Part shown: positions 47,648 through 59,461 of the stretch, piece after piece | Numbering within the stretch: position 1 is the first letter of the stretch | Layout of the letters: each line of letters opens with the position of its first letter | From: Serilophus lunatus | Taxonomy: Eukaryota > Chordata > Aves > Passeriformes > Eurylaimidae | Reading direction: 5' to 3' | Length of the DNA: 64,000 nt | Assembly (NCBI GenBank): GCA_013399895.1 | Contig: VXBA01003135.1 | Location: forward strand, 1,195,553 to 1,259,552 | The notes under the pieces: model-generated | What the model saw: the letters and a program-made list of their open reading frames with translations, nothing else | Databases searched by the model: none | Told to the model about the DNA's origin: nothing | Program-made: the position numbers and the translations under genes

Positions 47648-50600
47648 AATCATCACAAATCTGCACAAGGACTAGGCACAGCACAAATAGCAACTAAATA
47701 AACCTCCAGCACAGTAACAAGCTGGGCTAGAAAGGCACCAGGGGATTCCACTGTCGCTGCAAGATCTAATAAACCTTCTCTGCAGATAAATTTTCTTGCT
47801 CAGTTAGGACCCTAAAATTTATTTACAGCTATTCATCAGCTCTGTAAATGAATTAACTCATCCAGGTAGCACAGAAAATACAGACTTCATGAGCCTATAT
47901 AGATCAACAAGGCAGCAGTGCTGCCTACAAACTGATCAAAGTTTTAATTTCTCTGTATGAGATTATCACATGGGCACTGACAAGGTCAATTCAGGGTCTA
48001 ATTTTTCCATATAGCCACATCACAAAAATGTGGACACAATAAGGAATCAGTGTTTAATCTGCTCCCAAAAAGCCTTGTGCAATTAAAATATTTTTCACTA
48101 GCTATCTTAATTAATAGAATTTTTTATATTCTAGATAACACGAATCTGCACTTCTTCAGAAACCTGTACATGTTATAACACCTGTCTGTGGCACAAAGCA
48201 ACATGCACGAGGCACAGTAGACATTTTTGCAGAATGAAATGTTCCAAGCAAGAACACAGCATCTGTTTTAGTATCAAAATTTGCTCACAATTAGGTGATT
48301 TGGAGACGTCATACCTTTTTCCTATATTTTCAATAACTAATGCATGATTTCTAGTTCTTTGAGCCTTCTACATAATCCAACTGTGATTTTCATCTCAACT
48401 TTGTCAGTGCTATATGGCAGTATCTAATCAATATAAACCCACAACTCCAATTTCTAAATATATTGAGACAAAACCATTGTTTTCTTCTGTGATTTTTAAT
48501 TTTTCTTTTGGGGAATTTCTGCTCCTCCAACAGTTTCCAGATTCCTGCTTCCAACTGCACAATGACATTTTGTCAGACTGAGCACAAGGCTTTACTGGGT
48601 CTCTGAGGAGTAACCTACTGAAATGGTTACATTTTTGAGCTATAGAGTTCATTAAGAGAAGGGCTCTAATGCAGCTTTACACCATTCATTCTCCACTGAG
48701 TAAGACCAGGCTCAGAGTTTTCACAACAGTGGCAAGTATGATTATCACCTTGTCAGAATTGTCTAGTAAGTATCTTTGAAATCCAGCACTCTCAGATGAA
48801 CCTTAAAAAAATGTACTCAAGGCAAGACATTACTGGAAAACCAATTTTCTTCACTTCCCCAACTCTATGACAAAGATTTAAATTTAGTACAAGTACAGAA
48901 AATATCTCTGAGTATTTAACAAAGCAGCTTTATTTTATTAATAACTTTTCATAACTCTGTATTAGGCACTTAGTAATTAGGTATTTTTAGAGGTACCAAA
49001 ATATTTGTTGATTTAAACTTGTGCTATAACACTATCAACTGAAAAAGACACAGCATATCAGCTGGACTGTGAAACCTAATTCAAGCCATAACGAAATCTT
49101 CTGAAGATCAGCAGATACTGATATCAAGGTAAACACATTTTTCTAGCTATCTACTAATTCACATGGGATCTATTAACTATTAGCTACTGCATGAGGCTTT
49201 GAGCAAAAGTGGAACTGAAACTGGTTTTGTAGTAGTTTTCCTCTCGTTTTGATTGTTAGAGACCACAGCAACGAGGTAGAGTTTCTTCTAGTGGTGATGC
49301 TGCAGAACATGAGATGTGGGAATTCCTTTCTGGCCTGTTCATTTCTGGTCCAAATCAACACTTCCCCACCACACAACACCAATATCCAGAATGAGAGGTG
49401 TTTCCACCAACGTGAACCAAAAACAGCTTCAGAGTTCTATTTTTACCTTCCCTTCTTCCATAAATTACCAAGTTGCTTTCAACAACCTGTTAACAAACCA
49501 AGCCCGGTGCATACCAGTAAGCAGAGATATTACAAATAATAAAAAAGGTCCATGATGTTTTCCCTTCTACTTAAATAAGCCAATATATAAAAGCAATAAA
49601 GAGAAAACTAACCTAAGAAGAGATTAACACATAACAGTCTCAGAAAGTATCTGTTCTGGTGATCAAAAAAGTGAATCTTATCTACTCAAAATGGCAAAAA
49701 TTTTATTCCTACAGAATTATGATTATGCCAAATGCTTTTCCTTTGCATAAAACACACGCTCTGAATTTTTTGCACAACTGCTGGAAATCAAATGATCTTA
49801 GAGTTGATCCTGAAGGGCCTTTTCCCCGCTTGCTATGCATAAAGCATCTATAAGGATACAGACTGTCCTTAAGCCAATGAGCTGTACTGTTAATAGCTTG
49901 ATACACTTTGGACATGAAACCTTGTAACCCAGAAGAAAAGCTTCTCTTAAATAAGCTTCTTACAGCCAAGTTAAGATTTTGTTTTGGTTTCTGATTGTTT
50001 TGGTTTTTTTAATGCAGTGAAGTTTTATTAATAGAGCTGAAATCTGTAGGCTAAAAAACCCATGCAGTAAATCTATCAAAGCTATTCATACACATTTTTG
50101 CATCTGCATATTTTAGGGACAGTTTACTTATCTGTTTAAGAATCCCATCATTAAAAAGTCACATGAACTATAGAAAAAAGTTTCAGACCTAAATAAAAAG
50201 TGTTTACACTGTAAAACACCTATTATATATTATTATACATCTATAAAATAGTGGTAAACAAGCTTCACCAAATTAAATCTGAAAAACAATAGAAATCATT
50301 TGAGAAAACCAGTGACTACATCTGCATTATTAAATATCAAGGAGGAATGTGATATAAAAAGTGCAATTATTGAACGTCTTAATAACAGGGTTGGTTTTTT
50401 TCCATATAGCATCATTACACAACTGCAAACATAACTTGTTCACAGGGTACTGGATACCCAAAGAACTAATTGTTAACAGATAGTGAAGTGTAGGAAATTA
50501 TAACATCTATAGCCTGCAGTCTTTTTACTGCAGAACAAGTAAGTAAGAGGATTTTTGCAGTTTGGGTTGGTTTCAATTAAATCCATCATTATAAATTTGT

Positions 50601-51491
50601 AGCATACTCAAGAGCCAAGAACTACCAGTGCATTTACATGTACATCAAACCCCAACACTAATGACATAAATAGATGTTTCTAATTAAACTATTTAAACTA
50701 ATAAAACCAATTTTTTTCTTGGAAATATAGTTGAAAATGTTCAAATACGGAAGGTGAGGTGAGAGTAAAGAGTGTTGTTGAAATGCTACTCTGGTACTTG
50801 AAAAGTCTAATTAATTACTAATTCTGTCATCAATTCCCAACACTGTTAAGTCCACCCACTTTGGTTTCCATTTGTAGAACAGGAATAATGCTTTACCCTA
50901 CTTTTCCTCGAGCATCCATTTTGTGATGAACTCACTAAGAACTTTCTTTGAGGCCTTTATAGTGCATTCACTGCAATAGGTTTGCTGCCTTCTCAAGTTA
51001 GACCATAATAAGGATGTCTATTGCACTTTGCTTTGCTTCAGAAGCAGCTTGTGAAGGTGTTTTTCTTCACAGGATGACAAAAAGCTTCATAGTTGGACAC
51101 CTCAACGAACTCTCCAATGTGCTGAAAGTACCAGAATTTTAACAGGCTGAATATATTAATTCAGCCACACAGTGAAGAACACTGATACTAAAAATGAAAA
51201 TATCTCGAAGAGATGCATCACTTGCAAATCTGTTGTGACTCCAGATGAAGTTAAAGATTATATTAAAATTAAAACCAAGTTAAAATAAAGCTGCACAAGA
51301 AATGGGCTGTATTCTACATCTGATAAATATTCTAGTATGATTTCAGAGGTGCCCTCTTCTGATGTTCAGGAAAGTGAGTGGCTGTGCCAGGATGTCTTTG
51401 CTTGGATGCTGAAAACACACATCCAGTGTCCAGAGAGCAAGGGGGGGAGCCTAGAGGCCTTTTCAGTGAATATATTTCAGAGGCACCAAGG

Positions 51492-51548
51492 AAAACAAAA
51501 CAAAAAAAAACAAACCAAAAAACCAAAACCAAAACAAAACAAAAAAAA
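51492..51548. repeat. (CAAAA)n simple repeat
   Basis: About 57 bases composed almost entirely of A with regularly spaced C (CAAAA, CCAAAA units). A low-complexity array, it generates artefactual Lys/Gln-rich plus-strand and Phe/Leu-rich minus-strand translations. Confidence 0.9.
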
Positions 51549-53586
51549 GGAGGGAACTGCAACAGTCTTGAATGGGTTAAAAGTCGACAAAACAAAAAGA
51601 AACACAAAACATTCAGTTGTCCCCTGATTAAATCAAACAGTGCACAGAAACTATGACACAGCCTTCCACCTCAAAGGGCTGTTCTGAGAGGTCAACACTG
51701 CACCACAAGGGTGATATTTCAGCTGCCCAGTAGCCACTGCTGAATGGTGACCAGAGGGTCACAAAGCCAGGACCCCATTCCAGGCTCCAGAGACCTGGTG
51801 CACTTGCAGTGACCTGAAAGCACCGTGAAGGGAGAGAAGAGCTGACACAGGAACATCCCCAAGGCTGCACCCCTGTGATGCAGCTCTGCCATGCAGGCAG
51901 TGCCCAAGGTGCTGCCAACTTATCCCAAATGCCTCCAGGTACAGCCAGCAGCAGTGACAGGCAGCCTGCCCACCTCACACCTCCTCCTCCTCCAGGCTTC
52001 TATTCAATAGTGTCTAAATATTGTCCAGAACTGAAGCTCCACACATTACTTGATATAAATCATCTACTTTTCCAGACCGGGGTTTATCAGGAGTTATTTA
52101 ATCAGTTTTACTCCAACTTGTCATTCATAAGAAACCATTAATAATGAAAGAAAACAGTTCTGTGATAATTTGGCTGGCTACACCTCATTGCCAAGTGTTT
52201 TAAAAATGAACTTTTCTACTCATCACTTGTCTGGAACAACTGAAAACAGTAGAGCTTTAGTGTACAGTCTCCACATTCTTGATGGCCTTCAATGAGGGAT
52301 CTCAAGAGTTGTTTTATTTAAGATATTCACCACCAAGATTTGGAATGACACATACTGCTTCCCTGCCTATACAGAATTGGACAACACCCGAAGAGAGTGG
52401 TTATTTTGGGTACTTGAGCTACTTTCAAGGTATCCCATTTTCAGCAAATGTCTCATTTTATAAAAATTAAGATGATTTATAACAATCCAAGTAAAAAACC
52501 CAGGACATCCAAAAATCATCAGAAGTCTATAAGAACTGCAATAAGTGCCTCTGATCAGCGTGAAATAAACACTGGCAAAACCACATCAGAAGGGCTTTTT
52601 CACAAGGTTTGGAAGCTGGGAAGGATGGAGAGATGGGGGAGAGGACTCTTTTGTTACAGAAGTGTTCTCTGTAGCTTGTCATGGTCACGATTAACATTAT
52701 TAATTGGAGGAAAAATAACCGCTAATGGCAAAACAAAATTAATTGCTTAAAAAGTTCAAAACCTTTTCTTTATTCCTCTTTTTTTTTGATAAAGTAGCAA
52801 TTCCTGCTCAACCCAAATACCAGCATTTGTGTCCTGTACGTCTTCTAAAAGCCACTGAGTATTGCTTCTGTTGCAACCTCCAGTAATAAATGTGCTGAAC
52901 ATTTTAGATTTAAAATAATATGAGAAGAACAGTTATCCTCAGCAGATATGGCTTGATCCTGAAATACACAGGGGTGGAAGTAGAAGTGAGGAGTAGCACA
53001 TTTTATCTTGGGTGACAAACGTTCAGAAGCAGCTGCAGCTCTGTGCTAAGTGCAGCTCATTACTTGGGGGAAACTAGTAGAATAGAGAAATTCTTCAGCC
53101 AGTTGCCTGTATTCCCAGTATTCCAGGAAATTACTGTAGACATGACATATCATCGTGCCAGTTTCCACATAAATAGCAGCATGTATGGTTTGGGGAATTT
53201 TAACCCACCAACAGCATCATTAAAACTCAAACACAGATAAACAGCAAGTACCAAATTTGTACATTTGGGGAATCTTTGTGTTTCAGACAAAGCACACTGT
53301 ATTTTCTATACACATTTCCCAAAATAATCCTTATGAATTTAAGAAGATAAGGTTTCTGATTAAATATAAGTTCAAAAGGTGTACAAAAGATAAATAAAGA
53401 AAATACTGAAGTTGTACCTACAATGGGCTTTCCCTCATGTTTCCACGTTCAAACATCACCTCCTTTTCCAGAGTGTACTCAGGGTTTATACCTTCAGTGG
53501 GCTTTAGCCTGGGGCCGAGGTCAAATTGATGATCAAAGTAGCATTCCCTAAGAAGTAATGAGCACTTAGGAGCTTCTGCTGAGCTC

Positions 53587-53622
53587 TAGGCTTGAGCCTT
53601 AACTTAAAAAAACTCAAGCCTA
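53587..53622. repeat. 10-bp perfect inverted repeat
   Basis: TAGGCTTGAG and CTCAAGCCTA flank a 16-nt A-rich spacer, making a stable 10-bp stem. It is not followed by a T-run and is too short for a microRNA precursor. Confidence 0.9.
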
Positions 53623-54048
53623 AAGGTACTAGCCCAACCATCAGAATGGCCTGAGCAACATAGCTGGAGTCAGCACAGATAAGCTTTTGGGAAGAATGAT
53701 TTATGGATAATAAAATTAAGTAAATAATTGATATAAATCATGGAGGTAAAGAGGTAAGCATATAATGGTTGAGAGAAGAAAATTATTCCTGATAAGTAAA
53801 ACAATGAGATGTGACTACAGACTCCTCCAATCTGGGGGTTATTTTTCCATTAGTCCAGAGGCCAAAAGTCTGGATTCACAAGGAACGTCCAAGCAAGTGC
53901 TAAAATTAACAGAAAACACCACAGAGGCATCTCCGTTTCCACAAACAACCAAAATTTTCTGTCAAATTCCTTCAAAGCAGCCTGCACACCATATTTGGGT
54001 ATATCCCTTGTATATATACAGGTTTGTAACCTGCTCGCTGTCTTTGCA

Positions 54049-54063
54049 GCTGCTGCTGCTGCT
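54049..54063. repeat. (GCT)5 trinucleotide repeat
   Basis: Five GCT units. The minus-strand frame across it reads as an alanine run (GCA frame AGC/GCA), but there is no sign that it is a gene. Confidence 0.9.
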
Positions 54064-57000
54064 TTGTGACAAATGCCATCCCAATGGTATTCCATGGTGA
54101 CAAGCAGGACAGGCATTTTTTAAACCGCAGGAAAAACAGAGGTCTTTTTTTCCTGACTTAAAGATTAAAGATAACTTCTGGGAGATTAAGACTCTACATA
54201 CATTTGTCATTTATGGGAAAGAGAACAAGTGATGAGTTCCAGGGGCAAGCCCTGCTTCCAGCTTCCCGTGGGGAGCAGATTCGGAAAAGGCTACATATGA
54301 AAGTCATTTGTAACCCAGGTGCATCATAAGATGGGGCAGACCCTGAAAAAGCACTGTCCATCAAAGCTAATCAAGGTACAAGGATAGGAATTGCTTTATT
54401 GTGAGATGACCACCAAGGATCAGAGTTAGACCCAAATAAGAAGGTTCTGATGGGTACTGCACTTTTCCACTACAAACAATTAAATTAGCTCTAATATAAC
54501 ATATAAAATACCTTTTAACTTGGTTTGAGAAAAAGATGCAGAACAAGCCTATGATTAACTTTCCCATTTCAGATATAACATCTCCAATCAGAAATATTCC
54601 TCTGAGAGGAGGGAGACAGCAATTTCTCATTCTGTATCATGCCCTGACAGCAAGATGACACGATTTTAAAAATACCGAGCAATTTGAAAGGTTTCCAGAT
54701 AGCAGGGATTTAAATGTACTTTGTGAGCTGAAATATGCTCATCTTTTGCACTCCATTGAAAAAACATCAACATTATTACTCTCTTTACAATTACAAACAT
54801 GCTCATTAGGGGGAAGGTTAAGGCCATACACTGGGAGCTGCAGAAATGTCAGTCACAGAACATCAAATAATCACATTGTCAGAGTACATTTTTAGGTGTA
54901 TTTTGCTACAAATCATGGCACAAGCAAGAAATGTCTTATTCCTCTCCAGCTGCAGTGTGGCGAGCAGGGGGAACTGGTTCTTTACGTGCAGGTTCGTGAC
55001 AAGCAAAAGCCAAAACAGTTAATAAAAGATTAGAAACAATTACAAGGACATTCCACCGGAAATAAAAACAATTTTACAGCTATAGCTGCCTTATCACACT
55101 AGTCCAAACCCACATCATAGCCTGCTTTGCTATGTACCCTTTAGTCCCTACAAATGAGACTAGTGACTAATTTCGTTTTTGTAACAGTAGCAAAAATCTG
55201 AGTTTAACGCAAATAGAAGGGGGAAAATGAGAGACAAAGTGGGAAAAATAGCAAATATGTTGTAATCATGTCCTCCAACAGCATAATTACTTACATTAGA
55301 AGTGACCTCACGTGGGAGGAAAAAAATTCTGAAACATTAAACTTTAACAATGGGATCAGACATATTGCTAGATCGAATGTGAACTAAACCTCATAAGAGA
55401 AAAAAGCAATTGTACCATCAATCTCCCCAAACAGATATTGTCATTCACATTCTGCACTTATTACATTTACCTGTGTGTGTACATGAAAAATAACCCAATA
55501 ACATCAATCAATGCCAAGACAAAAACAGAGATTAAAATCTTCCAATGTCCCTTTCCTTTGAGAGAAGCTGGATTTTTGTCAACAAGCTTCAGTCAACCGA
55601 GCTACACCACTGAGCACAAAAACTATCACAAAACCAGTCTTATGCATGCTGCCATTCTCTCCTCACTATCCACAGTGTTCCATAAAGCAACACGGCCCAG
55701 AAGGGTGGCCAGAGACACAGAGGCAGTCAAGGACAAGTTATTTTATTGCTGTTAAAATTGGTTATATTTCTATAAGTGATTGTCAATTAGGAAAAATACG
55801 CCTTTATTCTAAATCTGAAGCAAGAATGAAAGTTATTTTGGTGTTGTAGATGACACCATATTGGAAGGAGTAGCTGTTACACCAGAGAGCAGATCTATTG
55901 TTCATATATTATTGGCATTTGGCCTTGCATGAAAGACTTTGGAAAAGTCAAATTAAATTAGCAAGGACATATCAGAGACAGAAACAGCCTTTTACTGTTA
56001 ACATAGTCTTTGTAACAGATGTCTTTCCTAAGACAATCTGATGGCAAAGTGTCCAAAATTATTGCTTCCCAGGAGATTAATATTTGCCGCCTTTAAAACT
56101 TTCAGATACCACAACTAGAACAGCAGCTCCTCCTCAGGCCAGCATGATTGTCCCAGTGAGATTAGGAACCGACTTTGGCATCAGCAATTAGTCAGCATCC
56201 CATGTTACAGCTGCCTCCAGAGATGCAGAAGCTGGGTGGGAGGCATGGAAAACTGAAACAGTGTTTTGCATTTTTAGAAAAAGAGAAGCATTTACTTACT
56301 GCCCCAGTCTAAGCCACAAATCATAGGTTAAATGACCTTCATTTAGAGCCTTTTTAATAAACCAGAAACCAATGAAGAGTTGGGGTAATACTGTGCTGGC
56401 TACCAGTCTTTCTCTCCAGCCTCCAGATTCATCCAGGCCTCCCTGCTCACTACACAGGCAGAGTCCTTACAGCTTGGTGATTCCAGCCAGCAGCTGTAGG
56501 AAGATACTGGAGATACCAACATTATGATCAGTCCCAAACTCAGCTGGGCAAACACTACATCTCTGAGCAACTATCACATTAGTTAGAAAGGAAATCAAGT
56601 TGCATAGCTTTTTATCAAGCTCGTATTTTGTTTAAGAATATCCTAACCACTTTCTTATTGTAATGAAACAAGTGCAGTCCTTTCCTCGAGTACCCCTATC
56701 ACGTACAAACGATGGTATTTTAAATCACATATTAATTGACTATTTAAGGAATTAAATGCTTCTTTCGCAGTGATCTTTCATTGTGACACAGGCAATTATC
56801 TTCATGGATAGAAATCTATAGTTCCCAGAACTGCAGGACAATTAGTGAGAATTAATAAAAATCCATGCATGCCTTGCTATTGCAGTCATGGGTCAAACAG
56901 TAAACTAACACTGACTGCCTCTCCTCAGAGAATCAGATCTGCAACTTGTTGTTCAAAATAAGCCTGCTGGTAAAATGGGTTTGGAACATATATTTCACTA

Positions 57001-59115
57001 TCACAAATGAATCCTGTGTGTTACGCTGAAAATCATTTCACCAAGATCCCCCTTGGTTAAATTTGTGTGTATTTGGTCCTTTGGGAGGCTGCAAGTAAAT
57101 ATTTCTGCTTATGCAGAGTACATAGATTGGCTTCCTGAGATCTGCCTTCTAAACCCTTTAAAACACCTTCAAACTCAGAACTGCTGAAGGATCTGAGCTC
57201 TAGAATTACTAACTCAGCACTTAATTTATGCTCTCACTAATTACTTGGGTCAAACCCTTAATTTCTCTGAATGTGCTCAGGCATGTTGGGATCTGCCCAC
57301 ATACATTCAGTTCAAATAGACACCAAGAGTAGAACTGTCTAAAATAGCCAAGTGCCTTTTTAAATCTACTCAAAATTAGCGATATTCAGGATCCTACATG
57401 CATTTGAGTCTTCTGAAAATTGTACTACAAATTAAAAATCTGCTAATAATTTGGAGACCGGCCCTGTAGTCCCAGCACAGTAAAGTACAAATGATTACAG
57501 AACAAAGCTTTATATAAAAGAATGGTCCCAGAATTATTCCACAGCACCAATAACCAGAAGAAGAACAAAAAATGTCAGATAATAGAACCTTGGCCATGAG
57601 ATGCAGTGTGATTTCTGTGTGTCAGCGTGGAACCTCTTTCTATTTAAATGTTCTTTATCTGCAAATATTCCCTTTCTGTTGTTTCTCAGACCCATTTCCC
57701 ACTTTGCAAGTTCCATTCTACACAAGTATCTGTAAAGTTTCAGGGCATTTCTTGCTATACCTTGGAGCAATCTTTAGGACACAAGCACAAGTGTGGGGTA
57801 AGTTTGGAGATGTCACTGCAGACTCACCAGTTTCAAACTGTGTCACTGGTGAATCTCATTGCCTGAACTGAATGTAGGAGCCAGTAAAGAGCCCAGCAAG
57901 ACACAGAAAATTTATTTCTGCCCTGACTTTAATTAATTGCAGTGGCACAACTCTTGTTTCAAAGCATTAATAGGAGAGCACCTTACCGTGTAGATGTAGA
58001 GAACTAGTTAATAACTGTGCTAAGCACATGGTGATCAACACTATTCAACTTTAGGATTTTAGCATTCACAAAACTTACTTCTTGAGCACTCAAAATTGGT
58101 TCCTACAAGCCGTTTTTTACAGCAGTTGTTAGCACTTAAATGCCACAAAAGCTTTCAGCATGAGTAAGCAATGCCATTTAGAAAATCCATTTACTTTGTC
58201 TGTACCAGCAGTCGTCCTTCATCTCTTTTTTCCTCATGAACATTTTAGGAAAAAAATTTTACTTACTATTTGGTCTCTTTGGGTGTTCCCATGTAAGTTA
58301 ATATCCTCAAGCCTGAGGAGAAGGAGCAATGTATTTTGTATAGGTGGTAAAACACTCAACTAAATAGCCAGAGCTGTGGTACAATGTATTTATCAGAGAT
58401 GGATCTAGCCACATTTTCTACCACACATCTAATCTGTGCAAATATGAGGATTTAACAGGCAATACCATGATTAAATTGATACACTTGGATTTTCTTTTTC
58501 CCAAGATTGTTGTTTTAGACTTCCTAATCCTGCCTACTTTCTCCTTTCCCTTATTCTGATACTCCCAAAGCAAAAGTCACTCAAGCAGCTTTGGGACTTT
58601 CTCTCAAGAGTGATTTAAGTCAGAACACTGAAATGCTTTTTTGGTTTTAGTTTTATGGGCATCCCCGGAGACTAAAGTCTCATTAAAGTGAGTTTTAGTC
58701 ATTTTTGATAGTTTGATGGCAGAATATTGCATGAGAAGTACTATCAGTAAAATTATCCTAGTCAGTGAAAAGTGATAATGTTGTTAAATTTATCAATAAT
58801 AAATACAGCAAAAAAACCTAGTTAGCCGCTGTTATTTCTTAAAGAGGTGCAGTTTTCTTCAGTTTCAGCAACTGCTTTTGGGTTGCCATGTTCATAATTC
58901 GACCTAACTTAGGAACTGAACTACCCTCTCTTTTCTTTCATCTCCATATTTGATTTCCCCTATTCCCGTGTTTCTCATTCCCATCTGAACTCTCAGCTGT
59001 CCATTTATTTCTGCTCCTCTCCTATTCCACCTTTTTTTCCTTTGTATTCCACATTCCATATATCAGGCAAGGAAAATCTTCCCACGGAGCACTTGCAAAG
59101 CCACAGAGTCCCTGA

Positions 59116-59461
59116 AAGCGTAGGAAGGAAAGAACGGGGATTCAGCAGCCCCTCGAGCGGGAGCCTTCCCTGGGGGATGGGGGGGCCCTTCGTGCCCCGG
59201 CCGGGTCGTTCCCGGCCCCGCTCGAGGCGCAGCGCTCCCCGCGCCCTGCAGGGGGAGCCTTTGCACCGGGAACGGCCCCGCGCCCGCCGGGCCCCGCGGC
59301 CGGAATCCCGGCAACTGCGGCACGTTCGGGGATCGCTCTCGCCCCTGCCTCGGAGAGGTAAAGACAAGAACAATTGCTCGGGTTCTGTTTGTTCCAGCAT
59401 CCACACACGGTTTCCAGAGGCAGCCGCCCGCCCCGAGCCTGTTTCCTCGGTGCCACCTTGC
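59116..59461. promoter_or_regulatory. CpG island, likely promoter
   Basis: The only CpG-dense, GC-rich block in the window. I count about 31 CpG in roughly 240 bp (59119-59357), whereas most flanking 240-bp stretches hold none to a few. A GC box (CCCGCCCC, 59427-59434) matches Sp1/KLF sites. A CTCF-like CCTGCAGGGGGAGCC lies at 59245-59259. In vertebrates such islands usually mark unmethylated promoters. Four long frames overlap here (178 codons + at 59042-59578; 133, 160 and 113 codons -). They are open because stop codons are scarce in GC-rich DNA, and their Arg/Pro-rich translations do not look like real proteins. Direction is uncertain, but the donor at 59358 favours plus. Confidence 0.75.
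59351..59363 (+). other. Candidate first-exon splice donor
   Basis: CGGAGAG|GTAAAG: the GT at 59358-59359 sits at the 3' side of the CpG-dense core, the place expected for the end of a short first exon transcribed to the right. It fits the vertebrate donor consensus (AG|GTRAGT) with one mismatch. If it is used, transcript and downstream exons lie beyond 59.4 kb, possibly outside this window. Confidence 0.3.

Larger units (their letters stand above)
43481..51491. other. Non-coding unique sequence
   Basis: Eight kilobases without a recognised gene or transposon. It includes a very AT-rich patch at about 44320-44510, an A18 run at 47339-47356, a homeodomain-rich block near 47060-47140 (TAATTA at 47097-47102), and a reverse CTCF-like motif at 47633-47647. 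Open frames are all below 100 codons and are distributed on both strands. Confidence 0.55.
51549..59115. other. Non-coding unique sequence
   Basis: No supported gene. The 51.64-52.00 kb part is more GC-rich and holds a 116-codon minus frame (51628-51978) and an 88-codon plus frame, neither with a known domain. Other items are a hairpin at 53587-53622, (GCT)5 at 54049-54063, and an AT-rich homeodomain-type block at about 56690-56830. No transposon was recognised. Confidence 0.55.

Noticed and set aside
51492..51627. Lys-rich ORFs over the (CAAAA)n tract
   Set aside because: They are translations of a simple repeat.
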